Assembly (NCBI RefSeq): GCF_010093345.1
Contig: NZ_PDWT01000002.1
Span: 310,001 to 374,000, forward strand
Reading direction: 5' to 3'
DNA from: Pseudoxanthomonas yeongjuensis
GTDB taxonomy: Bacteria > Pseudomonadota > Gammaproteobacteria > Xanthomonadales > Xanthomonadaceae
Length of the DNA stretch: 64,000 nt
How positions within the stretch are numbered: the first letter of the stretch is position 1; every line of letters begins with the position of its first letter. This document shows, piece after piece, positions 51,636 through 60,125 of the stretch. Under the pieces are notes generated by a model, which did not search any database, had not been told where the DNA came from, and saw nothing but the letters and a program-made list of their open reading frames with translations. A program made the position numbers and the translations under genes.

Positions 51636-52730
51636 TTGGCCGCCAGCAACTCCGATCCCGCGCTCGACTCCCTGTTCCTTCCGCTTTCCAGCCATGCCTT
51701 GCGATGGCCCGAAGGATCGGTGCTGTTCCTGCGCGCGCGCGAAGGTGCGGCGATGCGCCAATTCCCGGTGGCGCAACTGGTGTGCGAACAGAGCTACAAG
51801 CCATTCGCCGACGAGCTGGAGCGCGGCGGTTTGCAGGTGATCGCGGACGCATCGGCGTCCGGCGCCCGCTATCCGCTGGTGCTGGTCCTGCCGCCGCGGC
51901 AGCGCGAAGAAGCGCGCGCCTTGTTCGCGCGGGCCCTGTCGCTGTGCGCCCCCGGCGGCGTGATCGTGGCCAGCATCACCAACAACGAAGGCGCGAAATC
52001 CGGCGAAGCCGACCTCAAGCAGCTCGCCGGCCTGGGCGGCAGCCTGGCCAAGAACCACTGCCGCGTGTTCTGGAGCAGGCCGTTCGATGGCGCGCACGAT
52101 GCCGCGCTGCTGGCGCAATGGTCGAAGCTGGATGCGCCGCGACCGATCCTCGATGGACGCTTCACCAGCCGTCCCGGCGTGTTCGCCTGGGACCGGATCG
52201 ATCCGGCTTCCGCACTGCTGGTCGAGCACCTGCCAATGGATCTCGCCGGGAAGGGTGCCGACCTGGGCGCGGGTTACGGCTATCTTTCGGCCGAAATCCT
52301 TTCGCACAGCGACAAGGTCGTATCGCTCGACCTGTATGAAGCCGAAGCGCGCGCGCTGGACCTGGCGAAGCGCAACCTGGTTGCATTCGAAGGAAAAGCC
52401 ACGCTCGGCTACCGCTGGCACGATGTCACCACCGGCCTGCCGGAACAGTACGATTTCATCGTCAGCAATCCGCCCTTCCACACTCAGAGCCGCGCCGATC
52501 GTCCCGATGTCGGTCGCCGTTTCATCGCCGTCGCCGCCGAATCGTTGAAGCCTGGGGGAAGGCTGTTCCTGGTCGCGAACCGTCATCTGCCTTACGAAGC
52601 GGTGTTGAACGCCAGTTTCGGCCAGGTGCGCGTGGCGGGCGAGGGCGATGGCTTCAAGGTGATCGAGGCGATCAAGGCGATGCCGTCGGCCCGGTCGGGG
52701 TCGACAAGATCGGGCAAGTCGCCGCGATGA
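51636..52730 (+). CDS. rsmC: 16S rRNA guanine-N2 methyltransferase, RsmC-like
   Basis: 364 residues from a TTG start (no ATG or GTG is available before the conserved SLFLPLSSH). The N-terminal half is a degenerate methyltransferase-like domain; the C-terminal half has ADLGAGYGYLSAEIL (motif I), VSLDLYEAEARAL and the catalytic VSNPPFHTQSRAD. RsmC methylates G1207 of 16S rRNA; RlmG is the main alternative with the same layout. Its TGA overlaps the rsuA ATG, giving a coupled rRNA-modification operon. Confidence 0.88.
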   Translation: MAASNSDPALDSLFLPLSSHALRWPEGSVLFLRAREGAAMRQFPVAQLVCEQSYKPFADELERGGLQVIADASASGARYPLVLVLPPRQREEARALFARALSLCAPGGVIVASITNNEGAKSGEADLKQLAGLGGSLAKNHCRVFWSRPFDGAHDAALLAQWSKLDAPRPILDGRFTSRPGVFAWDRIDPASALLVEHLPMDLAGKGADLGAGYGYLSAEILSHSDKVVSLDLYEAEARALDLAKRNLVAFEGKATLGYRWHDVTTGLPEQYDFIVSNPPFHTQSRADRPDVGRRFIAVAAESLKPGGRLFLVANRHLPYEAVLNASFGQVRVAGEGDGFKVIEAIKAMPSARSGSTRSGKSPR

Positions 52731-53428
52731 AACTGGTCAAGTACCTCGCCAATCTCGGCTACGGCAGCCGCAAGCAGGTCGCGCTGATGTTCCGCGAAGG
52801 CCGCATCACCGATGCTCAGGGCGAAGTGCTGTACGCCGACGATCCGCTCGACCACGACGACCTCCGCGTCGATGGCGAGCCACTGGATCCGGCGCCCGGC
52901 CTGCTGGTCATGCTGCACAAGCCGGCCGGTTACACCTGCTCGACCAAGGACCGCGGCCGCCTCGTCTACGACCTGTTGCCGCCGCGTTTCCGCCTGCGCT
53001 CGCCGCTGCTGTCCACGGTGGGGCGGCTGGATCGCGATACCAGCGGCCTGTTGCTGCTGACCGACGACGGCGTGCTGCTGCACCGGATCGTGTCGCCGAA
53101 ATCGAAATTGTCCAAGGTCTATGAAGCGACCCTCGCCAACGACCTGCGCGGCGACGAGGCGGAAATATTCGCCAGCGGCGAACTGATGCTGGAATCGGAG
53201 AAGATGCCGTTGCTGCCTGCAGGCCTGGAGGCCATCGACCCGCGTCATGCGCGCCTGACCCTGCACGAGGGCCGCTACCACCAGGTGCGACGCATGTTCG
53301 CGGCGGTCGGCAATCATGTCGAGGCGCTGCATCGCAGCCGGATCGGCGGCCTTGGTCTGGCCGGGTTGCCGTCGGGCGAGTGGTGGATTCTCGGCGATGG
53401 CGACCGGGCGGAACTGTTCAAGGCATGA
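52727..53428 (+). CDS. rsuA: 16S rRNA pseudouridine(516) synthase RsuA
   Basis: 233 residues: a short S4 domain (KYLANLGYGSRKQVALMFREGRITD), then the RsuA catalytic domain with HKPAGYTCSTKD and the active-site GRLDRDTSGLLLLTDDG, and LHEGRYHQVRRMFAAVGNHVEALHR. It forms pseudouridine at 516 of 16S rRNA. RluB/E/F are relatives, but the length and TCSTKD block favour RsuA. It overlaps rsmC and the HAD gene by four bases on each side. Confidence 0.92.
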   Translation: MKLVKYLANLGYGSRKQVALMFREGRITDAQGEVLYADDPLDHDDLRVDGEPLDPAPGLLVMLHKPAGYTCSTKDRGRLVYDLLPPRFRLRSPLLSTVGRLDRDTSGLLLLTDDGVLLHRIVSPKSKLSKVYEATLANDLRGDEAEIFASGELMLESEKMPLLPAGLEAIDPRHARLTLHEGRYHQVRRMFAAVGNHVEALHRSRIGGLGLAGLPSGEWWILGDGDRAELFKA

Positions 53429-54075
53429 GTGTCCGTGCGGTGATTTTCGACATGGACGGCCTGCTGATCGACAGCGAGCGCGTCATCCTCGACTGCTGGC
53501 GCAGCGTCGCCGCAGAGCACGCACTGCCGCTGGACGACGGACTCTGGCTATCGATGGTGGGCATGCACGACGCGGCCTGCACCGAATTGCTGGTCCGATT
53601 ATTGGGTTCCGGGAAGGCGGAACGCCTGAGCGTCGACTGCAAGGACCGCTACGACCTGCTGGTGGAACAGGGCTTGCCGCTGAAGGACGGGGCGATCGAA
53701 TTGCTGCGGGACCTGTCCGCGCGCGGCGTGCCGCTCGCCGTCGCCACCTCGACCCGGCGCGAGCGCGCCCTGGTCAAGCTGGCGCGTAGCGGGATCGATC
53801 ATTACTTCAGCGCGTTGGCGACCAGCAGCGATGTGGAGCATCCCAAGCCCGCGGCGGATATCTACCTGCTTGCCGCGAAGCGGTTGGGCGTGCCGCCGGA
53901 AAATTGCGTGGCTCTCGAGGACTCGGAAATGGGCGTGCGTGCGGCCAGCGCGGCCGGGATGGCGGTGATCCAGGTGCCTGACCTGGTGCCCGCGTCGGAG
54001 CTGACCCGGTCGTTGGCGCAAATAGTGACTTCCCTGGGGGAGGTGCGCCCGCTGTTGCGACCTCACCTGTGGTAG
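53425..54075 (+). CDS. HAD-superfamily phosphatase (YniC/HxpB-like)
   Basis: 216 residues, beta-phosphoglucomutase-like HAD subfamily: motif I FDMDGLLIDSE, motif II VATSTRRER, motif III K in EHPKPAADIYLLAAKRLGV, motif IV LEDSEMGVRAASAAGM. YniC-type enzymes dephosphorylate sugar phosphates such as 2-deoxyglucose-6-phosphate. ATG overlaps the rsuA stop. Its own stop codon TAG (54073-54075) is formed by the first bases of a REP sequence, so the natural C-terminus may have been altered. Confidence 0.92.
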   Translation: MSVRAVIFDMDGLLIDSERVILDCWRSVAAEHALPLDDGLWLSMVGMHDAACTELLVRLLGSGKAERLSVDCKDRYDLLVEQGLPLKDGAIELLRDLSARGVPLAVATSTRRERALVKLARSGIDHYFSALATSSDVEHPKPAADIYLLAAKRLGVPPENCVALEDSEMGVRAASAAGMAVIQVPDLVPASELTRSLAQIVTSLGEVRPLLRPHLW

Positions 54076-54093
54076 GAGCGACGTAAGTCGCGA
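54072..54093 (+). repeat. REP, GCGACGT variant, left side of RAYT 2
   Basis: GTAGGAGCGACGTAAGTCGC plus GA, head first. Bases 54073-54075 (TAG) are the stop codon of the HAD gene. Confidence 0.93.
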
Positions 54094-54167
54094 ATACCAG
54101 AGAATCCGGACAGCTATCCAGGAGATTCCCGATACCGTCCGGATTATCGGCAACAAATACTCCAGCC

Positions 54168-54647
54168 ATGGGCACCAACTTCCATGGCGAACGTGCTTCA
54201 GGACATCGCGCCTTGCGATGCGCCCGGGTGTCGATTCCCGGGCAAACTTACCTGGTGGCCTTCACCACTCATCAACGCGTGGATATTTTCAGCGATGCGG
54301 GGAATGCGACTTGCATGGCCAAGTCGCTGCATGGTCTGCGCCTCTGGAAAGACGCTCAATTGCTGGCTTGGGTGGTGATGCCCGATCATCTGCATCTATT
54401 GATCGCGCTTGGTACGGAAGAAAGCCTGTCGGGCGTCGTGCAAAAGACGAAATCCAATGCCGCCCGCGAGTTGAAAGCCTGCAACCCACGGGTCGGACAG
54501 GTCTGGGCGCCGGCCTTCCATGATCGGGCGTTGCGAAGGGACGAAGATCTTCGTGGCGTCGCCCGGTACCTGGTGCTGAATCCGGTGCGTGCGGGGTTGG
54601 TGAGGCGGGTTGGCGACTATCCGTTCTGGGATGCGGTGTGGATTTGA
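54168..54647 (+). CDS. REP-associated tyrosine transposase (RAYT), number 2
   Basis: 159 residues of the RAYT class: HUH motif HLH at 74-76 in MPDHLHLLIAL, nucleophilic Y134 in VARYLVLNPVRAGLV, and the C-terminal VGDYPFWDAVW. It is clearly related to RAYT 1 but differs at many positions (IPGQTYLVAFTTHQR against LAGQIYLVTFITCNR), so the two are not a recent duplication. It is bracketed by one REP on each side in inverted orientation, both of the GCGACGT variant, the commonest in this window. Confidence 0.93.
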   Translation: MGTNFHGERASGHRALRCARVSIPGQTYLVAFTTHQRVDIFSDAGNATCMAKSLHGLRLWKDAQLLAWVVMPDHLHLLIALGTEESLSGVVQKTKSNAARELKACNPRVGQVWAPAFHDRALRRDEDLRGVARYLVLNPVRAGLVRRVGDYPFWDAVWI

Positions 54648-54653
54648 TTTCGG

Positions 54654-54675
54654 TCGCGACTCACGTCGCTCCTAC
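54654..54675 (-). repeat. REP, GCGACGT variant, right side of RAYT 2
   Basis: The reverse complement of the left REP with one change, beginning 7 bases after the transposase stop. Bases 54672-54674 read TAG on the minus strand and are the stop codon of the DUF1415 gene. Confidence 0.93.
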
Positions 54676-55223
54676 GCCGATTCGGGAGCACTGTCTGCGA
54701 ACAGCTTGCGCCATCCCTCCACGCCCAGCCGGTCCAGGGTTTCCACATTGCGGTCGACGATGGAATCCGCGTCCGGGAATGCCTCGACCGCGCGGCCGAC
54801 GCTGTCTTCGCGCAACAGGTGCAGGGTCGGGTAGGGCGAGCGGTTGCTGTAGTTGCCGATGTCGTCCGGCGCGGTGCCGGCGAACTGGTAGGCCGGATGG
54901 AAGCTGGCGACCTGCAGCACGCCTTCCAGGTCCAGCGCCTCGACCGCGGCGTCGGCGTTGTCGAGGAAGTCGTTGTAGTCGAGGAAATCCTGCAGCACGT
55001 CGGGATGCACGATCAGGGTGGTGTCGATTTCCTCGGCGGGCGTGTCGCGCAACAGCAGCAGCTCTTCGGCCAACTGTTCCAGCAAGGCCTCGGGCGTGCT
55101 CGCATCGCTGAGCACGAAGCGCACCTGCTGCTTCGCGTAGACCGCTTTGGCGAACGGACACAGGTTCAGGCCGATCACCGCGCGCTCCAGCCAGCGACGG
55201 GTAGCGGCGATCGGGTCGTCCAT
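54672..55223 (-). CDS. DUF1415 family protein
   Basis: 183 residues: RWLERAVIGLNLCPFAKAVYAKQQVRFVLSDA at the start and VLQVASFHPAYQFAGTAPDDIGNYSNRSPYPTLHLLREDSV are the DUF1415 hallmarks. The family is common in proteobacteria; no activity is known. It starts 7 bases after the yajQ stop, so the two form an operon. Its stop codon is contributed by a REP sequence. Confidence 0.93.
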   Translation of the reverse strand: MDDPIAATRRWLERAVIGLNLCPFAKAVYAKQQVRFVLSDASTPEALLEQLAEELLLLRDTPAEEIDTTLIVHPDVLQDFLDYNDFLDNADAAVEALDLEGVLQVASFHPAYQFAGTAPDDIGNYSNRSPYPTLHLLREDSVGRAVEAFPDADSIVDRNVETLDRLGVEGWRKLFADSAPESA

Positions 55224-55230
55224 GGGAACT

Positions 55231-55713
55231 TCAATCACGGAAATTATCGAACTGCAGCGGCAATTCGAAGTCGCCCTTGCGCAGCAGCGCCATCGTGTCC
55301 TGCAGGTCGTCGCGCTTCTTGCCGTTGACCCGCAGCTTGTCGCCGTTGATCTGGGTGTCGACCTTGAGCTTGGCTTCCTTGATCGCTGCGGCGATCTTCT
55401 TGGCCAGTTTCTGCTCGATGCCCTGCTTGACCGTGACTTTCTGGCGAGCGCCGGCCAGGTTGGTTTCCACCTCGCCTTCCTCCAGGCAGCGCACGTCGAT
55501 GCCGCGCGCGACCAGGCGCGCGCGCAGGATGTCGGACATCTGCTTGAGCTGGAAATCGCTGGGCGCGGACTGGCTGATGACGTTGTCGTCGAGCACGAAC
55601 TTGGCATCCACGCCCTTGAAGTCGAAGCGGGTGGTGAGTTCGCGATTGGCCTGGTCGACCGCGTTGGTGAGTTCGTGGCTGTTGACTTCGGAAATGACGT
55701 CGAAAGAGGGCAT
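55231..55713 (-). CDS. yajQ: YajQ-family nucleotide-binding protein
   Basis: 160 residues, full-length: MPSFDVISEVNSHELTNAVDQANRELTTRFDFKGVDAKF at the start, KVTVKQGIEQKLAKKIAAAIKEAKLKVDTQINGDKLRVNGKKRDDLQ in the second ferredoxin-like domain. In Xanthomonas a YajQ member binds c-di-GMP and acts with a transcription factor; that is family knowledge, not proven here. It is the first gene of the yajQ-DUF1415 pair. Confidence 0.95.
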   Translation of the reverse strand: MPSFDVISEVNSHELTNAVDQANRELTTRFDFKGVDAKFVLDDNVISQSAPSDFQLKQMSDILRARLVARGIDVRCLEEGEVETNLAGARQKVTVKQGIEQKLAKKIAAAIKEAKLKVDTQINGDKLRVNGKKRDDLQDTMALLRKGDFELPLQFDNFRD

Positions 55714-55772
55714 GTCGGCGGGAAAGTGGCGATGGGGTGCGCTAGGTTAACGCAAGCCGGGACGCAGCTGCC

Positions 55773-56927
55773 TCATCCGGCGGTGTCGGCCGTCGGTTGC
55801 GAGAGGCGGAAGATCGCGAATTCGGCCGGCTTCAGGAGCGCGACCCCGACCAGGCAGACCAGCCGGCCCTGGTCGATATCTTCCTGGGTCATGGTGCTGC
55901 GGTCGCAGCTGACGAACCACGCCTGCTCCGGCTTGCTGCCCAGCAGGGCACCGTTCCTCCACTCGTCGTGAAGGAAGTCCTGGATGACCGCGCGCAAGTT
56001 GCTCCAAAGGGTTTCGTCGTTCCGCTCGAACGCCGCCCAACGCGTACCGCGCTCCAGCGATCGCTGCAGGTAGTCGGAATAGCGCCGGATGTTGATGTAC
56101 TTCCATTCCGGATCGGAACCCATCGTGCGTGCGCCCCACACCCGCAGGCCGCGTCCGTCGAACGCACGCAGGCAATTGATGCCTTCCGGGTTGAGCACGT
56201 CCTGTTGCAACTCGCTCAATCGGGTCTCGAAATCCAGCGCGCCACGGATCGCGCTGTTCGCGGGGGGCTTGTGGATGCCTTGCTCGATGGCGGTGCGAAC
56301 ATGGATCCCGCACAGGAAGCCACCGGGCGGCAGCGTGATCGAAGCGGCTCCGGTCGTCGCCAGGACGTCATTCGCGACGATCCATGGGTAATACAGCGCG
56401 GCATGCGAGGTATCGAGGCGCGCACGTTGGGCACGCACCTGCGCAAGATCCTGCGCGGCCGGCGGGTCCAGGACCAGGAATCTTCCGGGCTCGTGCCCGG
56501 CGTGCGCCACCAGCACATCCTCGATGGGCTCGCGCTGCGCCCACGTCGACGCGCCCGGCGCATGCACCAGGGAGATGTCGGCCAACCCCAGGCTCGATGC
56601 CAATGCCGCCGCGTAGTCGCTTGCCTGTGGCTCTCCACCCATGCCGCCGACCGGCACCACGCACAACTTCCTGCCGCCATTCTGGAAGTAGGCGTGGGCG
56701 GCGTAGGCCAGGTAATTGGGTGATGTGACGCCTGCAAGGTCGATACGCGATGAGCTGCCCCAGGCATCGACGAACTCCTGCCATCCGGTCACCACGCGGG
56801 GTGCAGGGTCGGGATCGCCCGGCAGCGCACCCACGAACAGGGTCAGGTCGGTGGATGACGCCTCGATGCTGCGTGCGCGGTAGGCGATTTCCTCCGCATA
56901 TACGCCAGGACTCGGGTATTCAGGCAT
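55773..56927 (-). CDS. contractile tail sheath protein, isolated
   Basis: 384 residues of the phage tail sheath/contractile injection system family: PEYPSPGVYAEEI at the start, LFVGALPGDPDPAPRVVTGWQEFVDAWG, and the C-terminal sheath domain LQRSLERGTRWAAFERNDETLWSNLRAVIQDFL...LKPAEFAIFRLSQ. The EFA(I)FRLSQ end is typical of P2-like and eCIS sheaths. No tube, baseplate, spike or ATPase gene is present within about 6 kb on either side. GGAG precedes ATG 56927. It is either a remnant or a domesticated sheath protein. Confidence 0.93.
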   Translation of the reverse strand: MPEYPSPGVYAEEIAYRARSIEASSTDLTLFVGALPGDPDPAPRVVTGWQEFVDAWGSSSRIDLAGVTSPNYLAYAAHAYFQNGGRKLCVVPVGGMGGEPQASDYAAALASSLGLADISLVHAPGASTWAQREPIEDVLVAHAGHEPGRFLVLDPPAAQDLAQVRAQRARLDTSHAALYYPWIVANDVLATTGAASITLPPGGFLCGIHVRTAIEQGIHKPPANSAIRGALDFETRLSELQQDVLNPEGINCLRAFDGRGLRVWGARTMGSDPEWKYINIRRYSDYLQRSLERGTRWAAFERNDETLWSNLRAVIQDFLHDEWRNGALLGSKPEQAWFVSCDRSTMTQEDIDQGRLVCLVGVALLKPAEFAIFRLSQPTADTAG

Positions 56928-57036
56928 GGGGACTCCGGATTCGGCCGGTTCGGCAGACAGATTCGACAGGAACAACGCGACAAGCGGCCCACTCAGGCCC
57001 CGCTGTCGAAAGCATGCCGGAAAGGGATAATGCGGC

Positions 57037-57918
57037 ATGGACTCCCGCCCTTCCCACCTGCCTGCGATCACCCTGATGCTGGTTGCCGTCGCGCTGTTCG
57101 CGCTGATGGACGCCGGCTTGAAGCTGCTTTCGCCGCATTACCCGCCGTTGCAGGTGGCGACCCTGCGCGGGCTGTCGTCGCTGCCGCTGGTGCTGGTGTG
57201 GGTGCTGTGCACGGTCAGGCCGCAGGCGCTGCTGCGCGTGCACTGGCCGTTGCACCTGCTGCGCGGGGCATTGGGCATCGGCATGATGTTCGGTTTCGTC
57301 TACGGTTTGCGGACCATGCCGCTTTCCACCGCTTACGCGATCACCTTCATCGCGCCGATGCTGGTCACCGCCATGGCCGTGCCGTTCCTCGGCGAAAAAG
57401 TGGGCCCGCGGCGCTGGACCGCGATCGTGATCGGACTGGTCGGCGTGCTGGTGGTGCTGCGCCCGACCGGACAGGGCATGGCGACCCTGGGCGGCCTGGC
57501 CATCCTCATTGCCGCGGTCTGCTATGCGGCCAGCGCGATCACCGTGCGCCTGCTGGCGCAGCGCGACAGCAGCCAGTCGATGGTGTTCTGGTTCCTGATC
57601 CTGCTGTCGCTGGGCGCCGGAGCGATGGCCGCACCGGATTGGCGGCCGTTGCAGTCCGGCGACCTGTGGGTGATCGCCGGGGTCGGCGTGTCCGGCTCGC
57701 TGGCCCAGGTGGCGCTGACCGAAGCTTTCCGTCGTGGCGAGGCCTCGCTGATCGCGCCGCTCGAATACAGCGCGCTGGTCTGGGGCGTATGCCTGGACCT
57801 GGCGCTGTGGCATGTCTTGCCCGATGGCGTGACCTGGATCGGCGCGGGCATCATCGTCGCCAGCGGCCTGTACCTGCTGCGTCGCGAAAAGGTACACGCG
57901 GAAGCCGAACACCCCTGA
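57037..57918 (+). CDS. EamA/DMT-family transporter
   Basis: 293 residues with ten membrane segments in two EamA repeats: LMLVAVALFALMDAGLKLL...PPLQVATLRGLSSLPLVLV in the first, and AVCYAASAITVRLLA...VALTEAFRRGEASLIAPLEYSALVWGV in the second. Members export amino acids, nucleobases or other metabolites; the substrate is unknown. The next gene starts within its stop codon (TGATG). Confidence 0.93.
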   Translation: MDSRPSHLPAITLMLVAVALFALMDAGLKLLSPHYPPLQVATLRGLSSLPLVLVWVLCTVRPQALLRVHWPLHLLRGALGIGMMFGFVYGLRTMPLSTAYAITFIAPMLVTAMAVPFLGEKVGPRRWTAIVIGLVGVLVVLRPTGQGMATLGGLAILIAAVCYAASAITVRLLAQRDSSQSMVFWFLILLSLGAGAMAAPDWRPLQSGDLWVIAGVGVSGSLAQVALTEAFRRGEASLIAPLEYSALVWGVCLDLALWHVLPDGVTWIGAGIIVASGLYLLRREKVHAEAEHP

Positions 57919-58451
57919 TGCCGCTGCTCATTGTCCCGCTGGTGATCCTGGTCCTGCTGGTCTTGTGGCTGCTGTTGCTGCCGCTGTCGCTATGGCAGCG
58001 CTACCGCCTGGGCAAGGCGCGGCGCAGGGCGTGGCCGTGGATGGTGAATTTGAATTCGTGGCTGCTGCTGCTTTCTGCGGGCGTGTTCCTGGCCAGCATG
58101 GCCCTGACCGATCTCTGGTGGCCCGGGGCGCTGGGCTACGCGTCGGCGGGGCTGGGCATCGGCCTGGTTACCGGCGTCCTAGGTCTGTGGCTGAGCCGTT
58201 TCGAGAGCACTGCGCAGGGCCTGTTCTACACCCCGAATCCCTGGCTCGCATTGGGCCTGACGCTGCTGGTCGCGGCACGGATCGCGATGGGCTTCGTGGA
58301 GATGTGGCGCTACTGGCAAGGCCGCGAAGCGCTGTCGATCATCCCGGTACTGGACCACGCCAGCCTTTTCGCCGTGGCCGGCCTGCTGATCGGCCATTAC
58401 CTCGGCTACACGTGGGGTCTGCGGCGCAGGTTGCGGCGAACTGCAGTTTAG
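57918..58451 (+). CDS. small integral membrane protein
   Basis: 177 residues with four or five hydrophobic segments (about 3-25, 45-65, 72-92, 108-128, 145-165) and a basic C-terminus (WGLRRRLRRTAV). No family confirmed; the layout recalls CcdC/DUF1453-like proteins. The start ATG overlaps the EamA stop by one base, so the two are co-translated and may work together. Confidence 0.8.
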   Translation: MPLLIVPLVILVLLVLWLLLLPLSLWQRYRLGKARRRAWPWMVNLNSWLLLLSAGVFLASMALTDLWWPGALGYASAGLGIGLVTGVLGLWLSRFESTAQGLFYTPNPWLALGLTLLVAARIAMGFVEMWRYWQGREALSIIPVLDHASLFAVAGLLIGHYLGYTWGLRRRLRRTAV

Positions 58452-58494
58452 GGAATCGGTGAATGATTCCAGCGCGTGGCTCGACGCTCAGGTT

Positions 58495-58557
58495 GTGGGA
58501 GGGGCGTCAGCCCCGATGCTCTCGGATGGAAAGCTTCGGGGCTGACGCCCCTCCCAC
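58495..58557. repeat. REPIN, GGGGCGTCAGCCCC variant
   Basis: Arms 58495-58516 and 58536-58557, head GTGGGAG, stem GGGGC/GCCCC. It is a fourth stem variant, placed 43 bases after the membrane protein stop and before a convergent gene. Confidence 0.92.
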
Positions 58558-58598
58558 GCCCCGAAGGAAGTCCCCTGGGGGGGCAGGCCCACCATTCC

Positions 58599-58889
58599 TT
58601 AAAAATCCTCGACGATCTCGATCGCGCTTTCGGTGCGCTCGGCCAGCGCTTCCACCACTGCATGGATGCGGCGCACGGCTTCGTCGTTGGGCGCCTCGAT
58701 CTCGATTTCGTGCAGGCCGGGAGACTCGTCGTCGGGCAAGCCGGCGGAACTGGAGTCTTCGTCGTCCATGTGCGGCATCAGGTCGGCCACTTCCTCGACA
58801 CGCTCAATGCCCTCGATCGCTTCCAGCGCGTGCATCAGTTCGGAGGCGGCGTATTCGTTGCCGGTGACGCGAAGTCTGACGGTGGGCAT
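58599..58889 (-). CDS. small acidic hypothetical protein, 96 residues
   Basis: Two similar beta-alpha units are visible: MPTVRLRVTGNEYAASELMHALEAIEGIERVEEVADL and HEIEIEAPNDEAVRRIHAVVEALAERTESAIEIVEDF, joined by an acidic loop (DDEDSSSAGLPDDES). This predicts a ferredoxin- or ACT-like fold. No family recognised. It is a single gene between a REPIN and the OmpW terminator. Confidence 0.75.
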   Translation of the reverse strand: MPTVRLRVTGNEYAASELMHALEAIEGIERVEEVADLMPHMDDEDSSSAGLPDDESPGLHEIEIEAPNDEAVRRIHAVVEALAERTESAIEIVEDF

Positions 58890-58986
58890 GGCGGTTCCTC
58901 TCGCCGGATCATCCGGCGCTGGGTCCAACGCTAACTTTCCTTCCGCTAAAAGCGGGTGAGCAGATGAGTCTCGGCGGGCATGCATG

Positions 58987-59016
58987 AAAACGGCAGGCCC
59001 GTTGCCGAGCCTGCCG
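58987..59016 (-). terminator. Rho-independent terminator of the OmpW gene
   Basis: On the minus strand an 8-bp stem (CGGCAGGC / GCCTGCCG) closes a 10-base loop and is followed by TTTTCATG. It lies about 37 bases after the OmpW stop codon. Confidence 0.85.
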
Positions 59017-59052
59017 CGTTGTCGTTACGTGATACGTGATGCGTAGTTCCGA

Positions 59053-59727
59053 TCAGAAGCGCGCGCCGATACCGATACCCAGCGTCAACGGATTCAGCTT
59101 CAGGTTCTCGCCTGTCGACTCGCCCGCAACCTTCACATCGGAATCGCCCTTCATGTAACGCAGGTCGGTGCGCGCGAACCAGCGGCTGTTGATGTTGAAG
59201 TCCATGCCGGCGGTGGCGATGGCGCCCTTGGCGGTATCCAGGCCGACATGCAGGCCGTCACCGGAGATGTCCTCGTTGCTGAAGTTGGACTCGTAGTAGC
59301 CCAGGCCCACGAACGGGCGCATGACCGCGTCCGCGGCGCGGAAATGGTACTGGCCGCTCAGCGCGATCGGCTGCTGTTCCACCGTGCCGATCTTGCCTTC
59401 GGGGCCGCGCACGCGGTGGTTGAACTTGTCGGCGGCGCCCCACAGCTCGATCGCCATGTTGTCGTTGAAGTACCAGCTGGCGCTCAACGTCGGCGCGCTG
59501 CCGCCGTCGATGTCCAGGCCGGTGGCCGGGTCGGAGTCGGGTTTCAGGATAGCGCCGCCACCGACGATCGCGATGCGCTTGCCGGAAACGGTGCCATTGC
59601 TGTCGGTGGTGGTGACGGCAGCGGTATCGGTCGTCGTATCGGTGCTTGCGGCGTCCTGCGCGAACGCGGAGGGCGCGATGGCGATGGCGGAAAGCAGGGC
59701 GATGCTCAGGGGTTTAAGTGAAGACAT
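59053..59727 (-). CDS. ompW: OmpW-family outer membrane protein
   Basis: 224 residues: signal peptide (APSAFAQ, about residue 23), a Thr/Asp-rich linker (TDTTTDTAAVTTTDSNG), then an eight-stranded barrel with OmpW blocks: APTLSASWYFNDNMAIELWGAADKFNHRV, RPFVGLGYYESNF, and the terminal NPLTLGIGIGARF ending in aromatic Phe as BAM substrates do. OmpW forms a hydrophobic channel. A long 5' region (to 59986) should hold its promoter, and a terminator follows. Confidence 0.93.
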   Translation of the reverse strand: MSSLKPLSIALLSAIAIAPSAFAQDAASTDTTTDTAAVTTTDSNGTVSGKRIAIVGGGAILKPDSDPATGLDIDGGSAPTLSASWYFNDNMAIELWGAADKFNHRVRGPEGKIGTVEQQPIALSGQYHFRAADAVMRPFVGLGYYESNFSNEDISGDGLHVGLDTAKGAIATAGMDFNINSRWFARTDLRYMKGDSDVKVAGESTGENLKLNPLTLGIGIGARF

Positions 59728-59986
59728 TTGGTTCTCCTCATGTTCTTGTGGATGCGCCCGGGGAGAGGGCAGCGCACACCGTAGCCAGTCGCGCATGAAT
59801 GCATGCCGGCATGAGGGGTTTATTCGTCATGTATTTTCATCGGCGCTTCATCGTGTTGACGGATGGGTCGCGATATCGATATTCAGCGTCGTGATATCCG
59901 ATTCATGTTCCATGCGCGAATGGATTCATGAAGGAACGAACTCGCGTGACATTAGCAAGCGCACGGGATTGCATCGGCGGAGACCG

Positions 59987-60123
59987 GTGACTTCAAGCCA
60001 TTGATCGAAAGCCAGGGCGCTTGGTTGACCGGCTTGCGCCGTTGAAAAGCACTTCCGCCTTCGCCGGGGGTTCAGCAGCCGGATGGCTGGTCATGACGAG
60101 CAAGAGAGGATTGTTCGGAGATT
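59987..60123. repeat. dispersed repeat, copy 3 (inverted)
   Basis: The reverse complement of 17801-17933 with scattered differences, including GTGACTTCAAGCCATTG, CGCCGTTGAAAAGCACTTCC and GGTCATGACGAGCAAGAG. It ends 3 bases before the otsA stop codon. No gene is encoded. Confidence 0.75.
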
Positions 60124-60125
60124 GG

